Source: Ignelater luminosus (taxonomy: Eukaryota > Arthropoda > Insecta > Coleoptera > Elateridae). From it: 64,000 nt of DNA. The notes beneath the pieces are model-generated. The model ran no database searches. It worked only from the letters and a program-made list of their open reading frames with translations, and was not told the DNA's origin. This document shows, piece by piece, positions 1 through 13,300 of the stretch. Where the stretch lies: assembly GCA_011009095.1 (NCBI GenBank), contig VTPC01089649.1, positions 126,514-190,513 on the forward strand, given 5' to 3'. Position numbers and translations under genes: made by a program. The number at the start of each line of letters is the position of its first letter. Position 1 is the first letter of the stretch.

Positions 1-25
1 CATAAAGAGTACATGCATATACATA

Positions 26-100
26 TCATAAACGATCTAGTATAGATCCTTGTGGTACTCCTAAATGTGGAAATCTAGAAGTGGAAAGGTTATTTCAATA
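26..100 (-). pseudogene. Non-LTR retrotransposon reverse transcriptase fragment
   Basis: Read on the minus strand, the stretch around 29-61 gives GVPQGSILDRL, which matches the conserved reverse-transcriptase motif of LINE-type elements (usual form GVPQGS-L-P-L). It is followed at once by a stop and no long frame surrounds it, so this is a short decayed remnant cut by the window edge. The family assignment rests on this one motif. It is a different copy and strand from the RT remains at 430-660 and 2.9-4.3 kb. Confidence 0.5.
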
Positions 101-110
101 CCCAATAACT

Positions 111-429
111 TGCTTACAAGCTGAAGGAAATACCGAATTACGTAAACAAAAGTTGATACTATAAGTTATACAGCGTCTGCCAAAAAGTCTGCACCATATG
201 GAAAAAAATTTTATTGAATGACTTATGGAAAATCTGTTTCCGGCATCAGATCTTGCTTGCTCCAGAACCAAAAATGACCTAATTAAAAGTAATCATGTGG
301 TCTCCATTACCTGTCAAATTTAACTTTTTTAGAAAAAAATATCCTAAGATGGACTTATTTGACCGAATTTTGAAAAAGAAATGAGAAAAAATTTTTTTCA
401 ATAGCTGTCTAGGATGCTCAGAGTGAAGT
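111..429. other. Gap, nothing recognised
   Basis: AT-rich sequence with no coding frame, repeat or structural RNA that I can support. Confidence 0.5.
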
Positions 430-660
430 TGGCTATAGTAGTGATAATAGTCAAATCACAAAAGAACATCAAAGACCCCAAATCCTATCGTCCATAGCCC
501 TTCTCAACATTAAGATTGAAAGAATTTTCAAGAGACATCCAGTGGCTCCTGTAGATTCAATTTGGACCTTCTATTTCGCCATAATACCAATGCATGTATG
601 GCTCTCAATCTTACAGCCATTTTCTTTGATATAGAGCATGATAGAAAAAGCGCGAGTTTC
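430..660 (+). pseudogene. Non-LTR reverse transcriptase fragment, frameshifted
   Basis: In one plus frame KDPKSYRPIALLNI is readable, the fingers motif of LINE reverse transcriptases (K-P-YRPI-LL). In a second frame a little downstream NACMALNLTAIFFDIEHD is readable, resembling the segment with the first catalytic Asp of the RT palm (usual form FLDIE-AFD). At least one frameshift separates the two, so the copy is dead. It resembles the longer jockey-like copy at 2.9-4.3 kb in motif order but is not the same copy. No ends or target duplications are visible. Confidence 0.55.
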
Positions 661-2930
661 AAAAATTAAATTGATAAAAAACACAAATACCCAGGACCGT
701 AGAAACAGTGACTACTGAACTCATAAAGAAGGCTTTAGTTCTTCATATACTAGCTTTTAAATAAAAGTAGTCAATTTGTTTATTATTAACTTATTAATTA
801 TTATATTTAAAGTAAACCAATCGAAAATGTAACTTTCTTTTTATAAGCAAGTTTTTTCTTGCAATCGATCAATCAGTATCAGTTGCTAAAAAGAATTAGG
901 TTACGTTGATTAAATACTGTTATATGATTATATAATATAATAGGTTTCACTGTGAAGTAAGCTTGTTAATAAAATTAAGATGTTTATGTACTACTTTACC
1001 CACCTTTTACAAACTAAACGTAAAGATCGAGTTGAAATAGTAAATTTCTAAATATACTAACTCCGATAACATCCTATCTTTCAGAACAAACAAGTCCTGT
1101 CCTTAAAATAGTTTTATTTTCGTTAACAGATAACAGAACAAGACATAAAGCTCATTGCGATAATTGCAGGAATAAATAAAACAGGATTAATTAATTAAGC
1201 TGCACGAAATACAGTTCCCTGAGCAAAGCATACCTAATTGTACCATGCAGATTTTATCGCACTTCATGAAAATTATATACCCTCTGTTAACAACAGTGAC
1301 GTATTTACCAGAAGAAAAGGGAGATTCACTGATAGTTAATGTTTGGAGGAATTTATTAGTACTGAAGTTTCAGCAAAAATGACTTTATTTATGGATACTC
1401 TCTAGCAAATTGGAAATTTACTTCCATGTATTCAACTTCTTTTTGTAATACAAACATTAAACACGTAGCTGGTTACGATTAATCCTTTTTTATATTAAAC
1501 CTTCTCCAAACTTTGTAGCTACTATCAAGATATACGATAACAAAATTAATTTTGTCTAAGAGTGAATATAAATTTTACCTGGTTTTATATTTTTAAAAAT
1601 TAGGAATTTAAATAATATAAACCTGCACTATTTACACAAGGTTGGTTACGCTGAGAATGAATCTTAATAACAAATAGAAGTATTTGATTTATAAAACTGT
1701 AGATAAATTACTCTGTAATAATATAAAAGGCGTTTTAGTAAGTGTCTCTTTGTTCTTGCTAAAGATGATTGATTGTAAAAGTTATGAAATAATGAAATTA
1801 ACAAAAATCTCAGATGATTTACAACTTTCCAGGTCTGAGAAGACAAGATCAAATTTCAAATATATGCGTTTCATCGATTTAAATTAAAATGGTTACTACT
1901 CGTATATAATATCGTAATGAACAAGTAAAGATTTTTTACAATTCCATAAAAATTACAGAATGCTTTTTTTTATTTTTTATTAATTTCTTTTCTTACTCTA
2001 GCCTTTACAATATTCTTCCAGACAGTGACAGAATTATCATCTAGAAATTGTATTGGTCAATAGGCAGTTTAATTTTACATCTAATCATATAAAGGTATAC
2101 AGTGTGTTTCATTTAAATAATATTGCGATGCTCACATTTGAAGTTAGTCGACTTTAAGCGTTTCTAACTGCCTTATGAAGACGTAGAACAACCTTTGCTT
2201 TGGTATGCTCTAAAATGACAGTGCCAGATCCTATATACAAAATAATAAAATAATAATTGGTTGATAGAGCATATAATAACACAAACAACAATTTTTGAAT
2301 TTTTGTCTTAGCTTTATAAATAACGAAATTATAAAAGAATTCATCTGAAGTAGAACATCCTGTATAAAACTCATTCCGTTGTATCCAGGTTTTAGTCATG
2401 GTTGGCGTAAAAATGCATAGGCGCAGCTACATCATTTTTTTATTTTCTCTTTTCTTCATATTTTTATCTGTTTTGTCTACCATTACTTGGTTTTTTCCCA
2501 TCTTTGGATATCCTTGTAAACCATACCCACGAATGGTTTTGAATTATATTGACTCAAGTAAGCTATGGAAAAATTGTCCGTTTTTAACCGCCATTTTATA
2601 ATGTTTCAAGTTTACGAGTCGTCCAACATTCGCGTTTATATACCCTTTGAGACAAATTGTATAATGAGAACAAAATTTTGCTATTTTATCAAAGAATAAT
2701 TTTCTATTAAGTTACTGCTGTTAGCCTACACAGTAAAAAATTCTCGAGTGATAAAAATGACAAACGGAGTGGTTAATTTTTAGAGTGTTAATCTTAACGC
2801 ACTGTAACGTTAAATATGGTATGAAATCTAAAATGTCTTTTACACTAACTGCATAAGAAGTTTAATTAGCCTTTTGGGCGTATAAAAATCCACTGAGTGT
2901 AAATGTACACTACTTTGATTCAAAAATCAT
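661..2930. other. Gap, nothing recognised
   Basis: AT-rich. Short open frames occur (for example near 1684-1887 and 2398-2601) but they have biased T/A-rich composition and no recognisable domain. The stretch at 2100-2115 (acagtgtgtttcatttaaa) resembles a sequence at 25563-25580, a possible repeat edge. Confidence 0.5.
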
Positions 2931-2939
2931 TTTCGAAAA

Positions 2940-4315
2940 AGAAACTAGGAATAAAAGGAATGTCGAGCCGTTGTTCATTAGATGTGTCAAGCAACGGTCA
3001 TAGACCCCCAAACTCAAGCCCAAATCTTCGCCGATCTTCTCGCCAAAGTTCACAAAGTTCCTGGAGACCTTCAGATCGACAAAGCCCAAGCCCGCCACGT
3101 CCATACATAAATTCGGAACGACCCAACCATATCGTCCCTCATACCCTCGAGATTTTTAGACCTATCCGTACAAACGAAACGTTAGCAGCCCCATTTAGTG
3201 GAAAAAGCTCAGCCCCTGACCAGAAGAACTCGAACTCCTCACAAACATCTTTAAGTCTCTGTCTTAAATGAAGCATGGAAATCAGTCACAGCGGTAATGA
3301 TTCCCAAACCCAATACGAACCTCACGAATCCCTCCTTCTATCGCCCCATTGCCCTTCTTAGCATCCTGAGCAAAAAGAATGAGAAGGATTTTAGCTGATA
3401 GAAATACTCTCGAGTATAACAATCTCCTGCCACCATTTCAATTTGGCTTGCTAGCGAGAGTAGATTTACGACAGACCTCGTACTCCAACTTCACATCGAC
3501 ATCGCTAAGGCCCTAAACTCAGGAGGATGCGTTGCCGGCGTCTTCCTTGATATAGAACGTACCTTTGACAAGGTCTGGCACGCGGGGCTTCTTCTTAAGC
3601 TCTTTAATTCCCAGGTCCCGGCTAGGATCATAAACAGTTTTCTTTCTCACTGCTATCCAAGGAAAAAACTCCAACTCGTTTATCCCCGCCCGGGCTAACG
3701 TGCCCCAGAATTCACTCCTCTCCCCAATCTTTTTTATTTTGAATTGCCATGATATCCCATGACCTCCAACCCTCTACAGCCATCCTCATCGTAACATCGC
3801 CACAACGTAGGGCCCAGTTTGCGGATGACAGCCACGTCCGCCAGCTTCGCATCCCGTTACCTGACTCGAGCACTTACCTGGGTATCACGTCCACCTCCAT
3901 CCTGCATTGAAGCACGGAGCCGCAGAAGTGTCTCGACATTATGCAACGCCGTGTCTTCATTTTATTTATGATACGCGGAGGCAACCCAGACGACCCTTAT
4001 CAATACTTATAAAACATTTATTCCTCCAGTCGTCAATTATCAATTCCCCTGTTTTTGTTCCCTAAAGCCTTATTTTTTGAATAGACTTCTTCAAAAAGAG
4101 AGACGGATCTGTAGGGGATGCTCTCCTCGGGAGAGGTCTGTGAACGGGTCGGAGTCTCCCTATAGACGCCCGACTTGAATCGCTCCAGTGTAGGCCATCA
4201 ACCTAAACCATGAGATCTCACTCGCTATTTTGAATAACCCTGCCACCTACATTAACTCCAAAGAACTCTTCCTTCCACCAACATTGCTCACTAATACTCG
4301 CTAGTGTGATCCTTT
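2940..4315 (+). pseudogene. Jockey-like LINE, EN-RT linker and reverse transcriptase, decayed
   Basis: Several plus frames together read as the middle and 3' part of a jockey-clade ORF2. A linker segment QIFADLLAKVHKVPGD (about 3010-3065) is followed by FYRPIALLSILSKKNEKDFS (about 3335-3395). The best-preserved block (about 3480-3640) reads LQLHIDIAKALNSGGCVAGV, then FLDIERTFDKVWHAGLLLKL with the first palm Asp, then FNSQVPARIINSFLSHCYP. Further on, FADDSHVRQLR (about 3818) carries the catalytic FADD, and QRRVFILFMIRGG (about 3942) matches the region after the RT domain. Frameshifts and stops break the frame many times, and 5' and 3' ends are not defined. GC content is clearly above the AT-rich surroundings. 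A reading frame of 122 codons at 2903-3271 is a shadow in another frame. Confidence 0.8.
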
Positions 4316-5910
4316 GGACACCACTCAGAGTGTTATTTGAGTGTTAAAATCACCAGAAATGTTTTTGCTGTTTGGATTTAACAGATTTACAGAGTTTGTT
4401 TTATTTTATTTTATTTTTATTTGTTTTTTAGTTAAATTTCAGAAAACAAGATGTGGAAAGGTAACGTGTGTTGCGAAAACCACTTCCTCCCAGACTGATA
4501 ATAAACTTTTTGTCAAGTTTATTGTTGCTGTTTGATAAAAGAGATACTTTGCCATAAGCAATTTAGTAATAATAAGATAAGTGACGATACATATCGCAAT
4601 GTGTCTAGAGCATCACAGTTGAAAATCATAAAAGGATTTACTATCAACTACTTATCTTGAGTCTTTTTAGAAAAATTCAAAATAATTCTTTTTATGTTGC
4701 AGCTGTTGTTATTATGTGTTGATATCAGCCAATATTTAAGAGTTACAAAACCACAAACAAAACAAACAGAAATACTTTTCGAAATAAAAAAAGCACTGGG
4801 TAACTAACGCAATTAATGAAAATAGGATCAAATGTCAGTGGAAAACAGAGAAGGGTAGAGAAACAATTGACAGATTATATCTGATGAATAGCCCGGAAAA
4901 AAGAAACATAAAAACGCTGTAAGGGTCAATTGTAGTGACGTTTATAAAAGTAAAACTTACACGGTTTCACAATGCGAGCTAAACTTTTAGACAAGGAATA
5001 AATCGAAATATTTACACTCTTGCTATTCTTGAAACTAATAGTACTATTAATCTAATTGTTGACAAACTGACAAAAGAAACAAGTAGAATTGAAATGGACA
5101 TTCTATTTTCTTTTTCTAAATTTTCTAAATGTGTTGATTATTAAAGGGATTCTTTCTAGAGTATTTCAGAATTAATCTCCGCGATTGTTCCTGAGAGTTC
5201 TTATTAAGTACCGGGAGTCAAAACTTCTTTGCATTGTTCGATACAAACTGATTGAATTCATTAGAAGTGTATCATACTCGAATTAATCTCGCAAAATATT
5301 TTAGATGTCATTTACTTTCGAAAACGGCTAAATGAAAAGAATAGGCCACTAGAGAACGCTTCAAATACTAAGAAATTAAAAAGGGCGGTTCAATTTAACA
5401 AAGAGAAACCCAAACGCAAAAGCGCCCTTTTACGTAGTTATTTGCCGTGATTAAGAAAGAACAAGGTTGAATAAATCCGCTCTGCAAATTACAACCGATG
5501 CTTTAAAATGTTGGTAAACAAGAACCGACAATTTCTTCGACAGAAAAAACAATTCTGTTTAATCTGACTGTATAAGATTGTACACGTATCTGAAATAACA
5601 TGATGTCGTAGCTAATGTAGTCTACGCAAACTAATCTTTTCTTTTGACTTGAACTATTTGAGAATTTAATTAAGGAAGTACTATCGCTTTAGCAGAAAAT
5701 TTTATTGTAGAGAGAAACTTTGAAATTCGAAGAAACAGACATCTTTAAAGTATCGAGAGCATAACGTACATACGTTTTTTTAATTATTTTTAATTTTAAT
5801 TTCATCTTTTATTTTAGGTAATAAAAAAAAATGTTATCTACACAAAAAACTTTTATATTTTTTTTATATTTAAAATAATAATTTTGTGCATATATTATTC
5901 AACACAAAAT
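4316..5910. other. Gap, nothing recognised
   Basis: AT-rich, no coding signal. The short frame at 4341-4535 is low complexity and has no domain. Confidence 0.5.
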
Positions 5911-5935
5911 TGTACAGGGTGGCTCAAATTCGACG
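5911..5935. repeat. CAGGGTG-type repeat edge
   Basis: The start tgtacagggtggctcaaatt has the TA-CAGGGTG form seen at the ends of other elements in this window (27424, 36078 and, reversed, 19866 and 37123). The bases after it differ between the sites, so these are different families sharing a similar tip. No partner end was found downstream. Confidence 0.35.
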
Positions 5936-6095
5936 TAAATACTCAAAAACTAGAAGAGCTAGAAAAAACTAAATACGCGTTTTTGATCTACTGTTTTTTC
6001 TATTGAAATTTAAACATCTTTTTTTGTTTTTGAGTTATAGGCGAAGTTTGATTTTTTAATTTCGTCAAATGGCTATATCTTCGTTATTTGCAAAA

Positions 6096-7244
6096 ATGGA
6101 AAAAGCAGCCAAGAATTTTTCAGCTCCTACAACAATATTAAATAGAAGATTTTCAGGAAAAAATAGAGTTTCAAAAAAACCGAATATAATTAGCCTACGA
6201 ACTAGCCGAAAGAAATAATTTACAGACAAGATTCAGTCGTCAAAAGCGATCACCCAAAAAAGAGTGGTATTCAAACTTTATGAGTTTGCTCACACCAGAG
6301 CCAACATCACTGGCGAGGGCTGCTGGATTTAATAAAGTAGTTGTGCATAAGTTTTTTGATACATACGAAACAATTGTTGCTGAAACTAAGTTGACCCCAA
6401 ATAGAATTTTTAATGCAGACGAAACGAAATATAACGTCGTACAGAAACCGCAAAAGATTCTTGCACAAAAGGGAAAATATCAAATTGGTGCCATCACTTC
6501 AAGTAAAAGGGGTCAAGATGTGTCGCTTGATGTATTTTTCAAACCTCTCAAGACATACTTTTCTGCAGCTATAACTTCGAAGATGTTTGAAACCCTCGGG
6601 GAGATAGCATTTCCTCGAGCTGCAACAATGCAAACTACTATTAATGGGTTTCTTAAAAGTGACCTTTAGCGCTTTGATTGACACGTTTGTACTAACGCAG
6701 ACTTTGCTCCTGCATTGATAGCCGATAGTCCTCTCGTTTCTGGTGATAGTTCCATTGACGAAGAAGTTCCACCAAAACAACTTTCGGAAATTGTAACAAC
6801 CTTGCCATTGAAATATTATCCATCTAACACTGGAACTTCTTACATTTAGATAGCCTAAATTAATCCGTTGCCGTGCTATAGCGGTTCTTCAGCAGTGCTT
6901 TTAACGGGATCATCCTATAAAACGCAACTTTTTTTCCAAACTCCAAAAAATGCAGAGAAGACAAAGAATGTTATAAAAAGTCTTTTTGGAAACACTAAAC
7001 TTACCACAACAAAAAAGAATGTTCCCTCTACTAAAGCTAAACGAGATCGACGAGTTAACGAGAAGTCAAAGACTTCAACAGGTCTGAGTGTATTATTTGT
7101 GGTTATGATTATGAGGAGGACATGATTAAATGTAGAAAATGCCAAGGATGGGCAAATATTTCAGATGAGTTGCACTACTATTGCAACAATTGTCAATTTA
7201 GAGGCGTAAAATTAGGGCTACGCGATGGTCAAGCACGCAAATAA
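6096..7244 (+). pseudogene. pogo/Tigger-like transposase with deleted catalytic core
   Basis: An ATG at 6096 opens a psq-type helix-turn-helix start (MEKAAKNFSAPTT). After a frame change it continues into ELAERNNL and then a segment ending TPEPTSLARAAGFNKVVV (about 6285-6345), the DNA-binding/DDE junction of pogo-like proteins. RIFNADETKYNVVQKPQK (6400-6455) carries the first catalytic Asp. After KRGQDV the sequence jumps straight to LDVFFKPLKTYF and RAATMQTTINGF, which normally lie beyond the second and third catalytic residues, so roughly the whole middle of the DDE domain is missing. Stops follow near 6667. The far 3' end (about 7080-7200) encodes CIICGYDYEEDMIKCRKCQG with further cysteines, a PHD/RING-like zinc finger found at the C-terminus of this insect subgroup. 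It is a deletion derivative, not functional. Confidence 0.8.
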
Positions 7245-10200
7245 TTAATTAAATGGAATTTCTTCTAATAAAGTTGGTAAGGCACTTTAGAGGAAATTTA
7301 AATACATTTCTCTATTCAGGTTGTTTCATATGAAAACAGTACAAGCTTTAAAAAGTCCTGATTCCTTGTTAATTTTCTTCGAATACATCGTCAAAACCGT
7401 ATACGTTAAGTGTAATCTTTTTTGATGAACTGCTGAACTAACCTACAATAATATGAATCAGAAACATGTTTCGTAACTCTGCACTAATATAAACGTACCT
7501 AAGATGTACTTCGGGACAGGATGAATCTGTAACAAACCTACGCGAAACAACCACTCTTAACCTACGCTTCCTAAGTTTTTTTTAAAACAATAGCAAATTG
7601 ATAAACAAATTTAAATCATAACTGTTAAATCATACAAAAGAATTTTCGTAAGAATGCATCAAAGTGAAATAAGATACAATTTCTAAATATAATAAAGTTT
7701 CTTTACGAAGTCGATCAGAAGTTCCCATTTGAATCGAAGATAATAAATTCCGAACCAGATGTCTCGATCGGGAATAAAACGGAATTTGACTACTGTGCGA
7801 ACTTGAACTAGATGGGACGGGAGCCACAGGCTTGCTTAACCCTCCACGACAATTCAAAAAAATTTTCTCGATGCGAGAAAGAATTCTCGAATTAAAGAAC
7901 CTAGGAATTTGTAAATGTGTTAACAAGATAAAGAAAAAGATCCCTTATGAGAAAAGAGAAAACCACTTACCCTTGCTAGAAAGAGGCTTGTCACAAAACT
8001 CAAGGAATTATAACACCTCTGGACACAATAACACCAGCAAACTTGCCTACATAAAGTCTTCTGCTCTACTGAGTTTTTCCTCGCGCGAAGCGAAGCTAAG
8101 ACCCCTACGTACGAACTATATCGAAAATTTAAATTTATAAATGCTCAAAGACGACTTTGAAGTAAGAGATTTCTGATAATACAACAACATGACCAAGCAG
8201 TAATATAAAGGTAAAACAAATCAATAAGTTCCAACACCCCAACGAAGACGTAATTGTAATTTACAATTTAAAATTAAATAAAATCAAAAAGTCCTAGGTT
8301 CAATTCTTTTAGCTAAACCATAAAACAAAAGATCAACCCCACATGGGCTACCTTTAAAGAAATGAACCAAGTAAGAAACTAACATCTACCAACTACACCT
8401 AGCTACTTATTTAAATTTAAAATACAAAAGTGTAAGGAAATCTTAAATTACAATTACTAAATCATGATAAGAAAAACCAACCATTGTCACATTGCTAACT
8501 AGATCTATATTGAAATAAATTAAACAGAAATACAATGAACAGCTGTGACAGTTCAAAATACTGCAATAATAAAATAAATTTAAATGTTGGAAGAATTATA
8601 CCATGTGTCCTGCTTGCTATAAAAAATAAATTTGAAAAGTTCGTCAACCTTAATTGATCTCAAAATAAAGAAACTACTAAAAAGGAAATCAACCTATTAG
8701 TGTGAACTCTCAAGTACAAAAAAAGCCTCTTCGACAAGAAAAAACTGCAAAAACATACAAGATCACATGTAACGGGAACAAAAAGTAAACGTTACAACTT
8801 CTTACAACTAGACTGACTGTTACGTGTATTATTGTAGAATGACCCCAATAAAACCTATAATATACTAGATCAAAAATAAGAATGGTAAAGTAGTTTGCCA
8901 GAGTGATCTTGTTGTTTCATTGTTTTTTCTGCATGAATTAAAATAAATAGGGATGGTTACGGAGATAAAAAATCAACATTGAAGTTATTCTTAGTAATTT
9001 AAGATTTGATATTATGTATTTATAATTTAAGCCATTGTTTAATTAATTTTTTTGTAAATCGAAAGATTTTTAAATACTAATTCTGAAGTGAAATGTTAAC
9101 TGAATAATTTATTTAAACAAAACGATTTATTATTAAAATTAGTAAATACCTGTAAACATTCCATTAAGAAACAAAGAAAGACATTAAGCTTATGTTGGTA
9201 GACTAAAATAATTACGTGATAAAGTCTCTTGTAGATAAGTTTACTTTATGTCAAAATTATATTTAAATTGAATTCCCTTTTAATTTAATTTAATTTAAAT
9301 CTTTTACTTCGACTATTTTTCAACCAATGAAATTCAATGGATCGAATGGTTTAACAATAGTAATTATAAAAATCTCATAATATCAAATTATTGTTACGTG
9401 GTAACAATTTTTTTATTTTTAAATACCCTGTACATCGTCTTAAAACAAATTTCTACTTTTGTTTAGGTTTCAATAATCTCCTCATGTTGGATTTCTATTA
9501 ATTAATTTCGTATTTTATTTTTTTTTATTATCTAAAACATTCCCTTTGATATGTACGTTTTTACCTTACTTGCTCCCCTTATTTTAGTAAATTATTATAT
9601 CTGTATTCAGTCTCTCTAATGATATCTAGTAACTAGAATTTGTATTATGTGGGAATGACGACGCGTGCGTGACTTTATCCGCTCTTCAAGCGTCTGGCGA
9701 AACTCTCCTCTTCTTCTGTAAACCTCAAACGATTTGAAATATCAGGTAAATTAGCCTTGTAACCATTTTATTTTGTCTAATCCTTGATTATTTCTATAGG
9801 ATTGCCTTTTCCTTTTACCGTTTAAGGTATCGTAAATTATCGTTTTCTACCGATTACCTGTTTATTATCTTCTGGTTTGGACCTCGTTGTGAAGACCACT
9901 ATAAAAGCGTTGCCATCGTCATCGCCATTTTGATCTGCTGAGTTTCAAATGGTTTTATGGATTAGATGCTTCGATTATAATCCCAAAATTTAAGGAACCT
10001 CCATTTAAAATTGCTGGATAATCACCCCGACTAGCAAATTTGTAAAATTAATGCAGTCAACAGTTCGCATACAAGATATATTAAGACAAAGAAAGGTATT
10101 AATTATTTAAAATTTACCTGGATGAATACCTGCTTATTTCTGGCCTAAACTAGAATTTTATCTTTTAAGTTTGTATACTAGTAAATAAAAAAAATTTTAA

Positions 10201-12689
10201 TTTATCGTTATTTAAAAGTTTCTTTATAGAATAATATTGTTATGAAGGCCTTCAAGGGTTATCATTTCTTATTATTGAAATAATTACTATTATTAACTAT
10301 ATCATATGCTTGTTTTGTTGCTTTCTTTCTTTTTCTATAGGTGTGTAATAAACATTTATTGAGTTCTGATTAAATAATATTATAATGTGTTTTGTTTCTT
10401 TATTTACTGAGAAGTACTAAGCCCTTTGGAATCGTCTTTCTTGATTTGTGTTCAGACTTTTGGTTTTCTCTCTTTCTCCTTAAATAAAGAGGCCTCACCT
10501 GTAACTAAAACAAAAATCCGAAAGTTAAACTGCTACATTATTTTTAAAAGACCTCTTTAGTGATTTTTGATCTGTACCATAGAAAGTCATACCTTGTGTT
10601 TAGGTTTTATTTATTTATTTATTACCAAGAAATTTAATAATGGTAGCAATATCTTAGAGCAGGCATATCAAGGTAGTTTTTTGATTTCTTTTTGTTTGTT
10701 CTGCTATTTGGCCTGAATTGATTATTAATAAAAAACGCAGAGTACCATTTATAAAAATAATTTAACATGTTACTGCAGTTATACGTTTAGGAAATTTAGT
10801 TAGGGATTCTATAGGGATCAGGAATTTTTGTTTTTGTTTTTTTTTTGTTCTGCCAGTTTGGCTTAGAAAATGACCAACTTGATTTTATCTAATTTAGTAC
10901 TACTTTACACTAAATAGTCTCAATTTGTTATCCTAGATTGCTAAAGCATTTGAAGTTTTAATCAACACGTAATAGATCATGGTTTTGCTATAGTTATTCG
11001 ATTTAAATAATATCTATATTGATGTCTATGCCCACACAAAATTTATATACAGTCTAAACTAATAAATTATAAGATAAAATGTAGACGTACCTAAAGAATA
11101 TTGCAAATTTATTTAAAAGATTCTAATGATACAGTGATGTACCTTCAGGATCTTTTCATACGATGATGTTACTTATTAAATACTAAAATGATTTGATTGG
11201 GTTTAATGTATAGCTGCTTTTAAATCATATTAAAGAATTTCTTTTCAAAGCAAATATCCATTAAGGCGTTTTTAATAACTTTTAAGTTATTAATTTTGTT
11301 TGACTGGGAGAGCTAATTATTTAAGCTAGGATCTTCAGACTTCTAGAGGGTAGCCACATAAGGATGCTGATGAAAGTGCTAAGCGAGTCGGATAAAAAGG
11401 TCATACACAGACCACGTAAATAATTACTCTGAACATGAATTTACAAAATTGAGTTTACTTTACATTCACATTGATGGACATTTTTACGTATATTTGGTAA
11501 TATGGAAATTAAGAAATCAGCTTAGTGTAAAAGATATATCCTTGAAAACAGAAAAATAAGTGTATAAAAAATATTTGATTTAAAGGAAAGTAGTGGTACA
11601 GTGGCTAGATAATCAATATCGTCTGCTTTTTATCTTTTTTTTTAACTGTGCCAACGTTACAATTATTCTACTTTCATTTAAATTTGAGTTATTAAATAAA
11701 TGAACTAGATAAAAACTCAATTTAATTACTAGATACTAATATCCATTCTTTAGTAATTACTAATTAGGTAATGACCGGTTCAACCAATCTGTGAGCTACA
11801 ATTCTACAGATATTTCATTTACTTTTAATTTTAGCATGTGCAGTAATTTGATTTAATTTATTTAATTATTGTTCAGTTTTAACTTAGTTAAGTTGTGATC
11901 TCTATTTTGTGAGTGACCTTGTCGGCGCCTAAAAACGGATGGCGGACCATGGCAATATTGCGTGGCGCGTGGATTGCTGGTGTGCGATGTTGAATAATAA
12001 GTGGATAATAAAAATAAAGACAGTTCAAGCTATATGAACCTCTAACTGGAGAATCCAAAAGTAAGCGTATATTATAGCATAGAGAACAGACTTGATACTA
12101 ATGGTGGATGTGTCTTTTGTTTATTCAGAAATCATGTCATCACCAAAAACTCATTGTTCACGTTCATGATCAGACCTTTCGTCATTTTGTCCGAAGTACT
12201 GCATGCAACCGTCACATTTGGTACAACAAACAAATTCTCAGAATTTGTGGTTCTAAGAATTGTCTTCTTTCTTGTAAATGCAAGTAAATATTGCCAGCAA
12301 TGTCTTCTTACAGACTTATTCAGCTAACTTGTGGACACCTTCAAAGTTTAATGAAGATGTGTATCAGCATCTTTGAATTGATTATTATTAAATATGAAAT
12401 GATCTTACACTATTTTCTTCTCTTACTATTTTAAAATATTTTAAAAAACAATCCCTTTGAATAGATGTATTTTGATGGTTTCATTTTACTAAGTTAATAC
12501 AAATAGGAAGATTCTCGACCTCGGACAGGACTCAGTTACTCAAATATATTGAAAATATTTTATTTAAAAACTATCTAGATGTAACTTGAGAACGAATAAT
12601 GTAGCTAAAAGCAGATTCGCCGTTTTTGAATATTTATTTATAGAATTTATGTGTTACAGAAAATATACGAAAGAATTGCATACCGCAGC
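7245..12689. other. Long gap with two GC-richer islands
   Basis: No convincing coding exon. Two short CpG-containing islands stand out from the AT background, at 9640-9760 (with a possible splice donor, atcag|gtaaat, at about 9746) and at 11925-11990. The rest is AT-rich with homopolymer tracts. The short frames at 7630-7926 and 7832-8140 overlap on opposite strands and show no domain. Confidence 0.45.
9898..9945 (+). promoter_or_regulatory. Possible core promoter (TATAAAAG) in an intergenic island
   Basis: ctataaaagcgttgccatcg starts near 9899 with a good TATA box, and CpG-rich sequence follows. About 190 bases downstream there is a donor-like aaag|gtatta. No coding exon was found next to it, so it may be a noncoding first exon, a decayed LTR promoter or chance. 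Confidence 0.25.
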
Positions 12690-13300
12690 ATAACTTAATC
12701 TTGATTATCGCGACGCGACGGCTCAATTTCGAATTTACCGTCTCCATCAAATGTCGCGCAGCAGTCTCCTTGACTTTAGCAGTTACTTTCTTCCACTTTG
12801 TCTTAGTCTGGAACTACACATATGCGTTTTTAAGCGTCCCGCAAATTTGAAATATCAAAGCCGTCCGTCGAAATTTGCGAAACCCATAAGAATGCATCCA
12901 GTCTGTTCCGACTTTCTACAGTCTTCAAGTTGTTGTCATTCACTCATTTAACCGTGTTCTTGCTGTAATGAGATGAGGAAAATGCGACCAAAATAAATTT
13001 TTCATGGAATTTTATAAACGGTTCAATTCGTACTCTAGACACTTCGCTTTGTAAATATTTGAATCGATTGAGGTTTTCATGATAACAGTCAGTTTTACAA
13101 CCACAGTCTTGTCAGGCAAGGCATTTTTCTAAAAACTTGGTGACTTATTTCTACCTTTTCTCCATCGAAGTCACCATCAGATCTTTTGATGTGAAAGATT
13201 CTAGACCAGAAATCTGAGACAAGTCTCGTCTTTCATCAGGATACCGTCAAAATCTCTTATTATAAATCGGTGCGGCTTCGTTTCATTGTTCCAATCTTCC
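12690..13300 (-). pseudogene. Tc1/mariner-superfamily transposase, heavily decayed
   Basis: Minus-strand frames give, from N- to C-terminal: GILMKDETCLRFLV (about 13240-13200; first catalytic Asp in a MKDET motif), LPDKTVVVKLTVIMK (about 13120-13075), SSSHYSKNTVKWVNDNN with a stop inside (about 12985-12930; the segment that normally follows the second Asp), and TKWKKVTAKVKETAARHLME (about 12805-12750). These correspond in order to one insect transposase family with MKDET, DLASCHYS and C-terminal K-WK----KV motifs. Stops and frame changes break every segment. The upstream minus-strand region to about 13700 may hold its N-terminal part but shows nothing clear. Confidence 0.6.

Noticed and set aside
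2398-2601. 67-codon frame with a hydrophobic start
   Set aside because: T-rich low-complexity sequence that by chance looks like a membrane segment; no splice context or domain.
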